A DNA stretch of 64,000 bases from Pseudomonas graminis (GTDB lineage Bacteria > Pseudomonadota > Gammaproteobacteria > Pseudomonadales > Pseudomonadaceae). The position numbers were made by a program, and so were the translations under genes. Of this stretch, positions 1 to 8,642 are shown in pieces. The DNA lies in the NCBI RefSeq assembly GCF_004364335.1, contig NZ_SOCR01000018.1, positions 1 through 64,000 of the forward strand, written 5' to 3'. The notes beneath the pieces were generated by a model. It saw nothing but the letters and a program-made list of their open reading frames with translations, was not told the origin of the DNA and searched no databases. Every line of letters starts with the position of its first letter. Within the stretch, counting starts at the first letter, position 1.

Positions 1-695
1 GCCAGTTCATCCCGGTAGGGGGTTTGATCATCAGGTTGCTCGACGCCTCTGAATCCCGGTGTGTAGGCAAATGGATCGGCCACCAGTGCGCCAAGGGCCG
101 GATCCTGCGCCGCTGCTGCGACCACAGCGTCGACACTCAGGAACGTGCCACCAGACAGCACGCCTTGCATGTTGCGCACGCGGCCCCTGATCCGAGGCGC
201 GTAACGAGCGAACTTCTTCATGACCTGCTGCTGGGTGAACCATACGCCGAGGTCAAACGGCACCGAATCGAAACCACAGGAGAACACCAGGCGCGCGCCC
301 GATGCCTGGGCTTGGGCGTGATGGCTGCCGATCATCCGGGCAATCCAGGGGATCTCCCCCGAGAGGTCAACGTAGTCCGTCCCCGACTCGGCGCAGGCTG
401 CTACCAGGTCCGAGCCATAGACTGAAAACGGTCCTGCGGTGGTGATTACGACCCGAGTCGCGGCAACCATGTCGCGCACGGACGCCCGGTCCTGGGCATC
501 GGCCACGATCAGCGGCAGCGCTGCGGCGCCTGCCCAACTGTCCCGAATGGCTTCCAGCTTGCTCAAGCTGCGACCGGCAATGGCCCATTCAACAGGGCCG
601 TCGACGCCGTATTGAGCGAAGAGGTATTCAGCGACCAGCCGACCGGTGTACCCCGTGGCGCCGAAAATGATCACATCGAATGTTTGCTTAGTCAT
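1..695 (-). CDS. Saccharopine dehydrogenase-family NAD(P)-binding protein (3' end missing)
   Basis: The reading frame stays open from the ATG at 695 to the window edge, so only the N-terminal part (about 231 residues) is visible. The start MTKQTFDVIIFGATGYTGR carries the GATGYTG dinucleotide-binding motif of the saccharopine dehydrogenase / trans-acting enoyl reductase family. It is followed by ITTAGPFSVYG, the segment YVDLSGE and CGFDSVPFDLG, all typical of that family. The substrate cannot be read from the sequence; relatives act on acyl or lipid-like substrates. It is transcribed divergently from the LysR gene at 809 across a 113-bp gap, the usual layout of a regulator and its target. Confidence 0.85.
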   Translation of the reverse strand, partial: MTKQTFDVIIFGATGYTGRLVAEYLFAQYGVDGPVEWAIAGRSLSKLEAIRDSWAGAAALPLIVADAQDRASVRDMVAATRVVITTAGPFSVYGSDLVAACAESGTDYVDLSGEIPWIARMIGSHHAQAQASGARLVFSCGFDSVPFDLGVWFTQQQVMKKFARYAPRIRGRVRNMQGVLSGGTFLSVDAVVAAAAQDPALGALVADPFAYTPGFRGVEQPDDQTPYRDEL

Positions 696-808
696 GGAGA
701 AGATAATTCCTGAAAGCGCCGCGAAGCGAAGGCAACACTCTAGCCAGCCTTCCTACAAATGATTAGATGGTATGGTTGGAATAGACCTATAACCGCAGAG
801 CATCAATC

Positions 809-1705
809 TTGCGCGACACCGTTACCGACCTCTTGGCCCTTCTGCGGGTCGCCCGTGAAGGCAGTTTTACCAAAGCGGCGGCGCAGCTTGGCGTTTCCCA
901 GCCTGCGCTGAGCCGCACCATCACCAAACTGGAATCGCGCCTGGGTGTGCAATTGCTGACCCGCAGTACCCGCAGCGTCGCGCCGACCGAAGCCGGCGCG
1001 CGCCTGATCGACAGCATCGGGCCGCATTTTGACGGGATTGAGTCAGGGCTCAACGAGCTGAGCGAACTCAGCGGCACGCCGGCGGGTAGCCTGCGCATCA
1101 CCTCCCTGGAGCACGCAACCCATCTGGTCCTTGCCCCGGCTGCGCTGCAATTGATGACCGACTATCCGGGCATCAAGGTTGAAATCAACGACAGCTACGC
1201 GCTTGTCGACATCGTTGCAGAGCGCTTCGATGCCGGTATCCGCCTGGGGGCGCAGCTGGCTCAGGACATGATCAGCATGCCCATCGGCCGGGATTTTCGC
1301 ATGGCATTGGTGGCCGCCCCCGCCTATCTGGAACACCGTGCTGAACCACTGACGCCACAGGATCTGACCGAGCACGCCTGTATCAACCTGCGCCAGCCCA
1401 CCTCGGGAGGATTGTGGGGTTGGCCTTTCGCAAAAAACGGGAGAGAAATCAACGTACGCGCCGACGGGCATCTGGTGAGTAACAACATCTGGCTCATGCG
1501 CGACTTTGTCAGGGCGGGCGCCGGACTGGGCTACTTCCCGGAGCATCTGGTCGAGCAGGATCTGGCACAAGGTCGACTGGTGCGGCTGATGGAGGACTGG
1601 ACTGGCACGGTCACCGGGTATCACCTCTACTACCCAAGCAGGCGCCAGCACAAACCGGCTTTTCGTCTGCTTCTGGATGCATTGCGTGATCAGTCAGGGC
1701 GCTGA
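809..1705 (+). CDS. LysR-family transcriptional regulator
   Basis: 298 residues. An N-terminal winged HTH (about residues 5-65) contains GSFTKAAAQLGVSQPALSR and TKLESRLGVQLLTRSTR, the standard LysR helix-turn-helix and linker start. A LysR substrate-binding domain fills the rest, with the conserved SLRITSLEH-like entry and a late segment GAGLGYFPEHLV. The frame begins at a TTG at 809; no convincing ATG start fits the HTH, so the exact start is uncertain. It is divergent from the saccharopine-dehydrogenase-like gene and probably controls it and itself. The effector is unknown. Confidence 0.9.
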   Translation: MRDTVTDLLALLRVAREGSFTKAAAQLGVSQPALSRTITKLESRLGVQLLTRSTRSVAPTEAGARLIDSIGPHFDGIESGLNELSELSGTPAGSLRITSLEHATHLVLAPAALQLMTDYPGIKVEINDSYALVDIVAERFDAGIRLGAQLAQDMISMPIGRDFRMALVAAPAYLEHRAEPLTPQDLTEHACINLRQPTSGGLWGWPFAKNGREINVRADGHLVSNNIWLMRDFVRAGAGLGYFPEHLVEQDLAQGRLVRLMEDWTGTVTGYHLYYPSRRQHKPAFRLLLDALRDQSGR

Positions 1706-1710
1706 GTGTC

Positions 1711-1760
1711 TTCTTTTGGCCGATAGCAGCCGCTTTCGACCGTCGGCTGATGGCTGCAAG
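1711..1760. repeat. Dispersed intergenic element, copy 1
   Basis: Contains CTTTTGGCCGATAGCAGCCG followed by a partly complementary half (CGACCGTCGGCTGATGGCTG). The same core recurs at many intergenic sites in this window. It overlaps the end of the LysR gene region and the convergent TetR gene. Confidence 0.45.
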
Positions 1761-1822
1761 GCAGATATTGGTATCGCTGGCCACCCGTGTAGCGGATGCT
1801 GAACACAGCATCCTGGTTATGC

Positions 1823-2410
1823 TCAGACCGGAATAGCTTGTGCGAGCGCAACGCCGGCAAGTTGTGCAGTGGCCAGTAGTCGATCCAAGCTTTGGCCGTG
1901 ACGTGCGCTGGCCGACAGGCCCGCCATCGTAGTGCTGACAAAGTCTGCCAGCCGGTCAGCCTCTTGTGGGTAGCGTTCGGCGATAGTGTTTCTAATCACA
2001 TCTTGCGCAGCGATATGGAAGCCGCAAGCGGCCCCCCGCGCCTCCATGTCGTTGCATCGAGTGCCTTCAAGCACCATACAGCCAGTGGCTGAAGGATCAG
2101 CGGCGTAAGCACGCGCGGCTTGCTCCAATATTTGAGAGAGCGAGACAGCCAACGGCCGCTCTGCCCCAAGTATCTCCAATAATGGGACGGCGCCCGTGAG
2201 GGCGTACCGATCCAGCACACGCTTGTATAACTTGGCTTTACTGCCGAATGCCGCATAAAAACTCGGTGGGTTTATACCCAGCGCATGCGTGAGGTCAGCA
2301 ACGCTTACGTCATCGTAGCCCTTGGCATGAAACAGCTGCTGAGCCGTGGCGACCGCTTGGTCTGGGTCGAACTGTCGAGGGCGTCCACGTGCTGGCTTAT
2401 CTGTAGTCAC
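1823..2410 (-). CDS. TetR-family transcriptional regulator
   Basis: About 195 residues with an N-terminal TetR HTH: the region RGRPRQFDPDQAVATAQQLF leads into helices containing VSVADLTHALGINPPSFYAA and FGSKAKLYKRVL. The C-terminal ligand domain has the GCMVLEGTRCND and RLADFVSTTMAGLSA patterns seen in TetR_C relatives. I chose a GTG start at 2410 because AAAGGA lies ten bases upstream and it gives the usual short N-terminus; an in-frame ATG at 2455 would add 15 residues. It is divergent from the SDR gene at 2487 and very likely represses the SDR/NADPH-oxidoreductase pair. The inducer is unknown. Confidence 0.88.
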   Translation of the reverse strand: MTTDKPARGRPRQFDPDQAVATAQQLFHAKGYDDVSVADLTHALGINPPSFYAAFGSKAKLYKRVLDRYALTGAVPLLEILGAERPLAVSLSQILEQAARAYAADPSATGCMVLEGTRCNDMEARGAACGFHIAAQDVIRNTIAERYPQEADRLADFVSTTMAGLSASARHGQSLDRLLATAQLAGVALAQAIPV

Positions 2411-2424
2411 TATTACAAAATCCT

Positions 2425-2455
2425 TTGACAGTGTGCTGATCGATGATTGTATCAT
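2425..2455 (+). promoter_or_regulatory. Candidate promoter with overlapping inverted repeat (TetR operator?)
   Basis: A consensus -35 hexamer TTGACA (2425-2430) lies 17 bases before a weak -10 (TGTATC, 2448-2453). The inverted repeat ATGAT-TGT-ATCAT (2443-2455) covers the -10, 32 bases before the SDR start and upstream of the divergent TetR GTG. This position suits a TetR operator. The promoter and operator roles are inferred. Confidence 0.4.
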
Positions 2456-2486
2456 GCGCTACATTAATCAAGGGGGAGGTACGTTC

Positions 2487-3200
2487 ATGTCGAATTTTAA
2501 GCACAAGTCGGTGCTGGTGCTTGGTGGCAGCCGTGGAATTGGCGCGGCGATAGTCAGGCGGTTTGCAGCTGATGGTGCCGACGTTGCTTTTACGTACTCG
2601 GGTTCGCCGGAAGCGGCACGTTCTCTGGCTACCGAAACCGGCGGCAGAGCCTACTCAACCGACAGTGCCGACCGTGATGCGGTCATTGCTCGTGTCCGCG
2701 ACAGCGGCCCGTTGGACGTACTAATAGTAAATTCCGGCATCGCCATCTTCGGCGACGCGCTAGAGCAGGACCCGGACGCGATTGATCGTCTCTTTCGCAT
2801 AAATCTACAAGCGCCTTACCACGCCTCCGTGGAGGCGGCGCGACAAATGCCTCAAGGCGGTCGGATTATCGTGATCGGTTCGGTGAACGGTGACCGCATG
2901 CCCATCCCCGGCATGGCGTCTTACGCTTTGAGTAAATCCGCGCTTCAAGGAATGGCACGGGGGTTGTCCCGTGATTTCGGCCCGCGTGGAATCACGATCA
3001 ACATTGTGCAACCAGGGCCAATTGATACTGAAGCTAATCCAGCGGACGGCCCGATGAAAGATCTCATGCACAGCTTCATGGCGATCAAAAGGCATGGTCG
3101 TTCTGAAGAGGTAGCGGGAATGGTGGCCTGGTTAGCCGGTCCGGAAGCAAGCTTTGTCACCGGAGCAATGCACACCATCGATGGTGCGTTCGGCGCTTGA
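2487..3200 (+). CDS. SDR-family NAD(P)-dependent oxidoreductase
   Basis: 237 residues from the ATG at 2487, which has a strong ribosome site (GGGGGAGG at 2472-2479). Classical short-chain dehydrogenase features are present: the glycine motif LGGSRGIGAAIV near the N-terminus, VNSG in place of the usual NNAG, the catalytic serine in VIGSVNGD, and the YALSK (YxxxK) active site. The C-terminal part has the PGPIDTE segment and ends in FVTGAMHTIDGAFGA, a typical SDR tail. Cytosolic oxidoreductase of unknown substrate, TetR-controlled by position. A hairpin and then an F420-type oxidoreductase gene follow on the same strand. Confidence 0.92.
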   Translation: MSNFKHKSVLVLGGSRGIGAAIVRRFAADGADVAFTYSGSPEAARSLATETGGRAYSTDSADRDAVIARVRDSGPLDVLIVNSGIAIFGDALEQDPDAIDRLFRINLQAPYHASVEAARQMPQGGRIIVIGSVNGDRMPIPGMASYALSKSALQGMARGLSRDFGPRGITINIVQPGPIDTEANPADGPMKDLMHSFMAIKRHGRSEEVAGMVAWLAGPEASFVTGAMHTIDGAFGA

Positions 3201-3205
3201 AATGC

Positions 3206-3236
3206 AGCCGGGCAGGTTTTTTTCCCCTGCCCGGCT
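3206..3236 (+). other. GC-rich hairpin between two oxidoreductase genes
   Basis: An 11-bp perfect stem (AGCCGGGCAGG / CCTGCCCGGCT) with a T-rich 9-base loop sits just after the SDR stop. There is no U-tract after the stem, so it is not a standard intrinsic terminator. It could attenuate read-through or protect the upstream mRNA end. Confidence 0.5.
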
Positions 3237-3279
3237 CACGTTCAGGGCATTGATTTAAGCAGACCTCAGGTGAGAATTG

Positions 3280-3939
3280 ATGACTACTATCGGAATCATT
3301 GGGGCAGGCGAAGTCGGCAGTCAGATTGCCCGAGCGGCCGTTGCGTGCGGATATAACATCGTTATTGCCAACTCGCGCCACCCGGACACGCTAATCAAGC
3401 TGGTGGCCGAATTGGGGCCGCGAGCGCGCGCGGAAACTGCAGCGGGGGCCGCGATGGCAGGCGACGTGATTGTCATCGCAGTTCCGCTGAAAAGGATCAA
3501 CGACGTACCGATAAAGGGGCTCGCGCGTAAGATAGTGTTGGATACCAACAATTATATGGCCTGGCGGGACGGCGCATTCGACCTCGTAGAGAGCGGTCAG
3601 AAAACTATCCACGAGATCCGTCAAGAACAACTTCTGAAAGCGAAAGTCGTCAAGGCATTTACGCACATTCAGGCCCCACGAATCACTACATGGGGCAGGC
3701 CGGCCGGGTCACCAGATAGGTTAGCTCTTGTGGCTTCTAGCGATTTTCAGGAAGCGATTGAATTTGTGACACGACTCTATGATGATTTTGGGTTCGACAC
3801 GGTCAATAACAGTCCGCTTCTCGATTCTTGGCGCAGCGCTCCGGGCCAACCCGCCTGGAAGCAGGAGCGGCAGACCGCGGCTGAGCTGAAAGTCAATTTA
3901 CTACGCGCCGAACGTCCGCAGCCGCCAGCGAGGGGGTAG
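3280..3939 (+). CDS. NADPH-dependent F420-reductase-like oxidoreductase
   Basis: 219 residues from the ATG at 3280, preceded by AGGTGAG. The N-terminus TTIGIIGAGEVGSQIARA is a Rossmann GxGxxG motif. The following IANSRHPDTL, AGDVIVIAVPLKRIND and the segment ending VLDTNNY match the F420_oxidored family, in which an N-terminal domain binds NADP. Such enzymes in bacteria lacking F420 usually act as NADPH-dependent reductases of other substrates. It follows the SDR gene on the same strand 79 bp downstream and may share its TetR-controlled transcript. The exact substrate is unknown. Confidence 0.85.
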   Translation: MTTIGIIGAGEVGSQIARAAVACGYNIVIANSRHPDTLIKLVAELGPRARAETAAGAAMAGDVIVIAVPLKRINDVPIKGLARKIVLDTNNYMAWRDGAFDLVESGQKTIHEIRQEQLLKAKVVKAFTHIQAPRITTWGRPAGSPDRLALVASSDFQEAIEFVTRLYDDFGFDTVNNSPLLDSWRSAPGQPAWKQERQTAAELKVNLLRAERPQPPARG

Positions 3940-4076
3940 GCAACCGGTGCGGTCATAGCAGCTTAGGTGACTGCTTTGAAGGTAAGGTCAACTTCTAGAA
4001 GCGGAACCTTGCCCAATACTGACCTGTCTGGGAGGTTCAGACGGTGCCGATGATGCTGAACTCGGGCTGCGGCTGC

Positions 4077-4253
4077 CTAAGCTGTGCCGCTTAAAGATTT
4101 GCCGGCAAACGCGGTGGTCTCAACGGTACCGAACGCCTCAATTGCAGATTCTTCGAAGAAGCTTTTGTAGCCGGGCGATTGCTGGATTTTTTTCAGCTTT
4201 GCACGAGCCGCTGCCTTGACGTCTTCAGTTTCTTTGGTAGCCATGCCCGTCAC
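4077..4253 (-). CDS. Small conserved-looking protein of unknown function
   Basis: A 58-codon gene read on the minus strand. I place the start at GTG 4253 because AAAAGGAG lies seven bases upstream; an internal ATG at 4244 gives a 55-residue product starting MATKETEDVKAAARAKLKK. The product has a charged, helical N-terminal half and a Thr/Ala-rich tail ending KSLSGTA. No family was recognised. The good ribosome site and clean codon structure, on a strand otherwise empty here, support it as a gene. Confidence 0.5.
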   Translation of the reverse strand: MTGMATKETEDVKAAARAKLKKIQQSPGYKSFFEESAIEAFGTVETTAFAGKSLSGTA

Positions 4254-4350
4254 CCAAGGTCTCCTTTTATGCGTAGGTTAGCCTTCGCAGTCGGCATGTC
4301 AACGTGTTACAGCGTATTGATACCGGGTCCGGCTTTGCGTCAGCAGCTGA

Positions 4351-4557
4351 CTCTGCGCTTGTACGTGCATCAAGCATCGGCTTGAGCGCTATGCGCGGGT
4401 CAATCAACTAGATACTCAGCGCATCACTCGCAATAAGGTTTATGCTTTCGAAGTAGTCCGAATGAAGTTCCAGCTACCATCCGGCGGTCAGGACATTTCA
4501 GAGTGGTCCTCGCAGCTCCAGTCATTGCGACAGATCCGCTCTCGGCTGACGGGATAA
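4351..4557 (+). pseudogene. Open fragment of an unidentified gene
   Basis: A 69-codon frame without a proper start; a stop lies immediately upstream. It reads like real protein (RLERYARVNQLDTQRITRNK, then AFEVVRMKFQLPSGGQDISE). No family recognised. Probably the tail of a decayed gene. Confidence 0.25.
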
Positions 4558-4603
4558 GGCTCATCCTACCCCCCGCTAGTGCCTTGCCGACAACAACACG
4601 CCA

Positions 4604-4846
4604 TCAGTTCGTCTTTGACACTAATTGGTGGAACGCGTCCGGGTCGAATGGGACAGGTTCGCCGCTATCCTCGCCGGCTATCAGTGCAGAACGGATAGCC
4701 TCGGTAATATCAGATCGCTTCTGCTCCCTATGGATCAGCGCACGGATGCATTCGCTATAGCTCGCGTACCGGCCCGACTCGATCTGAGCCTTGATCCAGT
4801 TGTCTTGTGCATCTGATATGACGATGCGTTTGCGCACAGCAGCCAT
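4604..4846 (-). CDS. ParD-type antitoxin (ribbon-helix-helix), orphan
   Basis: 80 residues starting MAAVRKRIVISDAQDNWIKA, with RYASYSECIRALIHREQ, the N-terminal ribbon-helix-helix of CC2985/ParD-family antitoxins. The C-terminal half would wrap the ParE toxin. A ribosome site (GGAGG, complement of 4854-4858) lies upstream. In normal parDE modules the toxin follows directly, often overlapping. Here the minus-strand sequence below 4604 is broken by stops and no ParE-like frame is seen. It is therefore an orphan antitoxin or one half of a decayed module. Confidence 0.8.
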   Translation of the reverse strand: MAAVRKRIVISDAQDNWIKAQIESGRYASYSECIRALIHREQKRSDITEAIRSALIAGEDSGEPVPFDPDAFHQLVSKTN

Positions 4847-5152
4847 GCTCGAGCCTCCTGGTGCGGTACTAAGATGCTAACCCAATCCTACGAGTGGCGC
4901 CATTCGGTGATGTTCCCTCTTTGAGGTCGTGCTCACAAGCTAGGCCATCACTATCCGTGCACAACGTTCTCGCTTTTCAAACGATCGATTTTGGCCCACA
5001 GCTGGCGCTGACGAACGCGTGCTGAGCGCAATGCCTCGTGTTTTGAGAATAGCGGCATTACCCCCAGATAAGGATACGTTTTTGAGCGTATCAATGCGGC
5101 TGTCCCGAATGTATCGTCAGTTCTCTAGAGCGCACACGGAAGAGATCCGGCT

Positions 5153-5359
5153 ATGGATAATGAGCGGAGGATTGAAAAATGGAACACCCGATGGATGATT
5201 GTTGCAGGACGAGCGGTTTGCAGTGATTGCCTGGAAAGCCAAGCACTGGAAGATTGTCAGAGGCCGTTTTCTCATGCCCGGATATGCGCGGCCAGGGGAG
5301 AAAAACCCGAGCTTCCGTGGGTTGCGCTCCACGAGATCCTAGACTGCGCGCGAGGGTAA
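5153..5359 (+). CDS. Small cysteine-containing hypothetical protein
   Basis: 68 residues, starting MDNERRIEKWNTRWMI. A CxxC pair (AVCSDC), then H and C further on (PFSHARIC), suggests a small metal-binding site. The tail PWVALHEILDCARG is regular protein-like sequence. It resembles short hypothetical proteins I associate with Pseudomonas, but no function is known to me. The ribosome site is weak (AGAGA). Confidence 0.5.
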   Translation: MDNERRIEKWNTRWMIVAGRAVCSDCLESQALEDCQRPFSHARICAARGEKPELPWVALHEILDCARG

Positions 5360-5470
5360 GGTGCCAGTCAGGTTTGATAGGGCTGTTCGCCAGGCAGGCT
5401 GTATGGCTTCGTGGAGGGGCCATGCTGGCGTAGGATGAGGGCTTTCCCATCAGTCCAGACCTTTTCCCTT

Positions 5471-5659
5471 ATGACTCAATCCGTGCGGACAATCGTGAAG
5501 TGCCAAGATCCAGATGATGGTAGCGGAGACGTAATCATCGATCTCCCGCCAGATATCCTTGCAGCAATAAACGTCGGTTTGGGTGATTCCTTGAGCATCG
5601 AATTGGTTCACGGGACGATAGTGCTCAGACCGATTCGTGATGCGAATATCCAGTCCTGA
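5471..5659 (+). CDS. AbrB/SpoVT-like swapped-hairpin protein, copy 1
   Basis: 62 residues from the ATG at 5471. The central part GSGDVIIDLPPDILAAINVG, then LGDSLSIELVHG and IVLRPI, is the pattern of the SpoVT/AbrB (MazE-like) DNA-binding beta barrel: D/E-x-L followed by G(L/I)GDSL. A close paralogue lies at 16058-16246, so the two bracket the defence island between 6.2 and 15.9 kb. No toxin gene partners it. It may be a stand-alone transcription regulator. Confidence 0.65.
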   Translation: MTQSVRTIVKCQDPDDGSGDVIIDLPPDILAAINVGLGDSLSIELVHGTIVLRPIRDANIQS

Positions 5660-6226
5660 GGCAGCTCACGGCCAAGAGCTGCCATTGGTTAAGAGATGTG
5701 TTAGCCGGACATTTAGCCGTGATTTGACCAGAGGCAGCTTTTTAATTTTGTTTCGGCTATGCCATAGGACGACTGCGGGGGGCGCCATGCTGGAGAGCAC
5801 TGCAAGCTGCCAAGGGCGGGGTACTCATCGAACTTCGGCCACCACTCATTGAGCGCCGGTATCAAGCGGCCCACATTGATGTGGGGGTTACATCAGGACC
5901 AGTGGCATAAAGGCCAAGACCCAGTCTGCACACTGGTGTCACCGCCAGCCAACTGCAGCAGAAGAACGGGATGTTCACGGAAGGTGACGAGCTTGAGATG
6001 GCACAATAGGTGAGCGAGTCGCTCCAGAACCATCTGAGGGGCAACCTGTTGGTACCCAAGGCCATTTTCAGCCAACACAAAATTGCTGGGTGAAGAGCCG
6101 CGCAGCGTCGCGACACCTGCCACTGTTTATGGTGATTAGGTCAGTGCGAGCCTATTCTAAGTCAGTAACCATTCCTTGCAGGCTTCTGTGCTATAACAGC
6201 GATATGAATGTGGGAGCCTGATCGTC
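5660..6226. other. Gene-poor stretch upstream of the defence-type island
   Basis: No gene could be supported. A minus-strand frame at 5893-6123 (starting MAGVATLRGSSPSN) and short plus-strand frames read only weakly like protein and are probably remnants. TATAAC at 6192 and GGGAG at 6212 precede the gene at 6227 and may belong to its expression signals. Confidence 0.35.
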
Positions 6227-7459
6227 ATGCCAAGCAATGAAACGCAAAACTCCGCAAAGCCAGTAACGACAAAGAAGAACAGAACAAATGCTTTGTGTAT
6301 AGCCTATCTTCAAACTAAGTGGCGGACTATATTAACTACAAGATTTGCCTATTTTTTTAATAAGTCTCCCCAAAGTGGTCAGCGCATGGAGCTGATAATG
6401 GACTGCATGATAAAAGGTCTAGAGTCCTTCTTCTTGAGGTTTTCGAACTTAAAAGATACTCAGTTCAATACGCAAGTCATGCTGCCTGATGTAGGTGCAT
6501 ATTCCCAGCGAATGGCGGAGATGCTGTTTTACTACAGGCTTTTGGGGATGGGCTTCGGCGACATTAAAAGCAAGGATGCTGGGCCAGACTTTGTTGCTGC
6601 GAAAAATGGTGAGACCTTTTGTTTTGAAGTGGTCACGCCAACCCCGCAAGATTCTATCAGAGAGCTTATTGGGCGAAGCAAGTTAGCGCCTGAAGAGCGG
6701 GATTTAGTGTTTCGTGAGCGTTTGTTGTCAGTCACATCAGCTATCAAAGACAAATTGGAGATGTTCGAAGCTCATAAGTCGGCCGGACACGTACCAGAAG
6801 GTGCCCATTACATAATCGTTGTCAATGATTCACTGCTGCTACCCTATGACCAGCCCTGGCATGGAGTGCAAGCTGAGCTTTGCTTTGGTGACAGTACTCT
6901 ACCTCTTGCCGTGGATGCCACGCTTGGTACTGGGAACATTGATTTCACTGATATTCTCGGTGAAGAACCTTCCGAGGATGACGGCGACGAGTTTCAAAAC
7001 CTCGTAATGAGGAGCAATTACGGCGTTTCTATCAATGGAGGGGCGCCGGTTACTCCAGGGGACTCTTTGTTACGCGTAAAAATCAGGAAGAAAATCCCAA
7101 GCAGAAAGAGCACCGGCACCGTCATGGTCGATATAGCTGAGTCTGTAGGTGTAGCGGGGATTTATCAGATAACATTGCGGGAGGACCTGATGTTCTACCA
7201 TTCTTTTAAGTCTGGTCAGGCCATAATGCCCGCTTCCGCACTGATCAGCTCGGTGAAAAATAAACAGCTGGTCAGAAATTCAATATTTTTCACATCAACA
7301 TATGCTAAAGATGAGGATCTAGTTCAACCTCTTATGTCTCCTGCGCGTATATTAGGCTACGAACCACACGACTTTAACAATCAGGCTGTTTATGATAAAT
7401 TTTTCAAGCCTGTGTTGGAAGGTGGTGAGTTTTATAGGTCACCTGAATCTAAAGGTTAG
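6227..7459 (+). CDS. PD-(D/E)XK-like protein of unknown function
   Basis: 410 residues from the ATG at 6227 with GGGAG upstream. Around residues 95-140 it shows the layout of a PD-(D/E)XK nuclease core: an acidic helix (AEMLFYYRLLGMG, E98), then AGPDFVA (D121), a turn, and TFCFEVVTP (E134-x-V136). The usual lysine after the glutamate is replaced by valine, so activity is uncertain. The remaining C-terminal two-thirds has no recognisable domain. It is first of three same-strand genes that all carry nuclease-fold motifs. The setting suggests a defence role; no family name can be given. Confidence 0.6.
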   Translation: MPSNETQNSAKPVTTKKNRTNALCIAYLQTKWRTILTTRFAYFFNKSPQSGQRMELIMDCMIKGLESFFLRFSNLKDTQFNTQVMLPDVGAYSQRMAEMLFYYRLLGMGFGDIKSKDAGPDFVAAKNGETFCFEVVTPTPQDSIRELIGRSKLAPEERDLVFRERLLSVTSAIKDKLEMFEAHKSAGHVPEGAHYIIVVNDSLLLPYDQPWHGVQAELCFGDSTLPLAVDATLGTGNIDFTDILGEEPSEDDGDEFQNLVMRSNYGVSINGGAPVTPGDSLLRVKIRKKIPSRKSTGTVMVDIAESVGVAGIYQITLREDLMFYHSFKSGQAIMPASALISSVKNKQLVRNSIFFTSTYAKDEDLVQPLMSPARILGYEPHDFNNQAVYDKFFKPVLEGGEFYRSPESKG

Positions 7460-7567
7460 TCGGCAATCGAAGCTCACGGCAGCGTTGATGTTGCCGGAAT
7501 CGGGGATGCAAGTTGTCACAATTGCATCGCCTAACCAATTACTAGCACTCAAGGATGAAATTACATC

Positions 7568-8284
7568 ATGCAGATGCACATAGCCCGACGCATATCCGAA
7601 GCCATTGGTAGTTGGCTACACATGGAATTTTGCTGTTATAGAGCTGGATTGCTTTCCGAAAGTTCGTTGAAGGCCGCAGTGGGCCAGGTTCTTAGCTCAT
7701 TCCCAATCCTAGTGAAAGGTGAGCGCGTTCATGCAGATTTTCCTCACGCACTCTTGAATCCTACAGCTCAATCCGGCCGTAAGAGAGAGCTCGACTTCGC
7801 ACTAGTTCTTGCTGGTAGGGGGCTGCCAAAACGAAATGCCCAAATTGCCGTAGAAGCAAAGTGGGCAGGTTCGTCGCATTGCACTCCATCGAATATCGTT
7901 CAGGATTTTTTGCGACTCTCTGAAATTAAACGAGGAGATCCCGATACTGTTTGTATTTTCGTGCTAGCAGGATCGCATCTGCAGGTATTTAAACTCCTGA
8001 GTGGGATGCCCTTTGCGACGTCGGGCAACATAAATACCGGGGTAGGCTCATCCGGCAACGAGAAAAGACTGAAACCTAATCATACAAACATGGATCATCG
8101 AAATTGCTTCTCTGAACCAATTAAGAAATTGTCCTCTGCTGGCTTTACTATTCCGGAGTCGTTTGTTTGCCAATCACACGGCATACACCCTCTTCAAACA
8201 GCTGGCGGTACCGTGGATTTTCAAGCGATAGCCTGGGAAATAAAGTCTGTTTCTGCGGCCAATCTTAATATCAAAGTTTGGTAG
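7568..8284 (+). CDS. PD-(D/E)XK-like putative nuclease
   Basis: 238 residues. A clear PD-(D/E)XK core lies in the first 100 residues: helix glutamate E11 (RRISEAIGSWLHMEF), RKRELDFALVL with D76, and AQIAVEAKW with E96-x-K98. The motif IAVEAKW is the canonical ExK strand of restriction-like nucleases. No DNA-recognition domain is seen. The ATG at 7568 has AAGGA about eleven bases upstream. The gene starts 108 bp after the previous nuclease-like gene and 358 bp before the membrane-anchored one. Confidence 0.65.
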   Translation: MQMHIARRISEAIGSWLHMEFCCYRAGLLSESSLKAAVGQVLSSFPILVKGERVHADFPHALLNPTAQSGRKRELDFALVLAGRGLPKRNAQIAVEAKWAGSSHCTPSNIVQDFLRLSEIKRGDPDTVCIFVLAGSHLQVFKLLSGMPFATSGNINTGVGSSGNEKRLKPNHTNMDHRNCFSEPIKKLSSAGFTIPESFVCQSHGIHPLQTAGGTVDFQAIAWEIKSVSAANLNIKVW

Positions 8285-8642
8285 AAAATGGCTTACCATT
8301 CGTTCAAGTCGACCCGCTAAAGCGGGCGGCTGAATACCAACGTGAGGAAATGAGCGCTTTTGGCCGACAGCTGCCGTCCATGAAGGGCAGCTATCGACCC
8401 AGGCCGGCCCCTCATGGCTGCTAACGCTTACCAGAACCAGTGACTGCAATCCGATGGTACTATCTTCAATCGTGAGCTTTAAAAGATTCCGCGTTTTTTG
8501 TGGAGCTTCGCAGGAGCGCAATAATCTCGGTTCGACTACCAACGGCTGGTCATTAGACCAATCCAATGTAACTATTTCAATCGACCAACTGTCTGCCGCT
8601 TCGGTGGGCGACCGTAGAAAAGTAAGGATTTAGGATCTCGAA
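8285..8642. other. Intergenic region with dispersed element copy 2 (8353-8400)
   Basis: It holds GCTTTTGGCCGACAGCTGCC and, a few bases on, a partly complementary GGGCAGCTATCGACCCA, a copy of the window-wide palindromic element. Nothing coding is supported. AGGA at 8632-8635 serves the next gene. Confidence 0.45.

Noticed and set aside
1043..1651. Minus-strand frame opposite the LysR gene
   Set aside because: Shadow of a complete LysR protein; no domain and no start signal.
3206..3236. Hairpin as an intrinsic terminator of the SDR gene
   Set aside because: There is no T-run after the stem; the Ts are in the loop.
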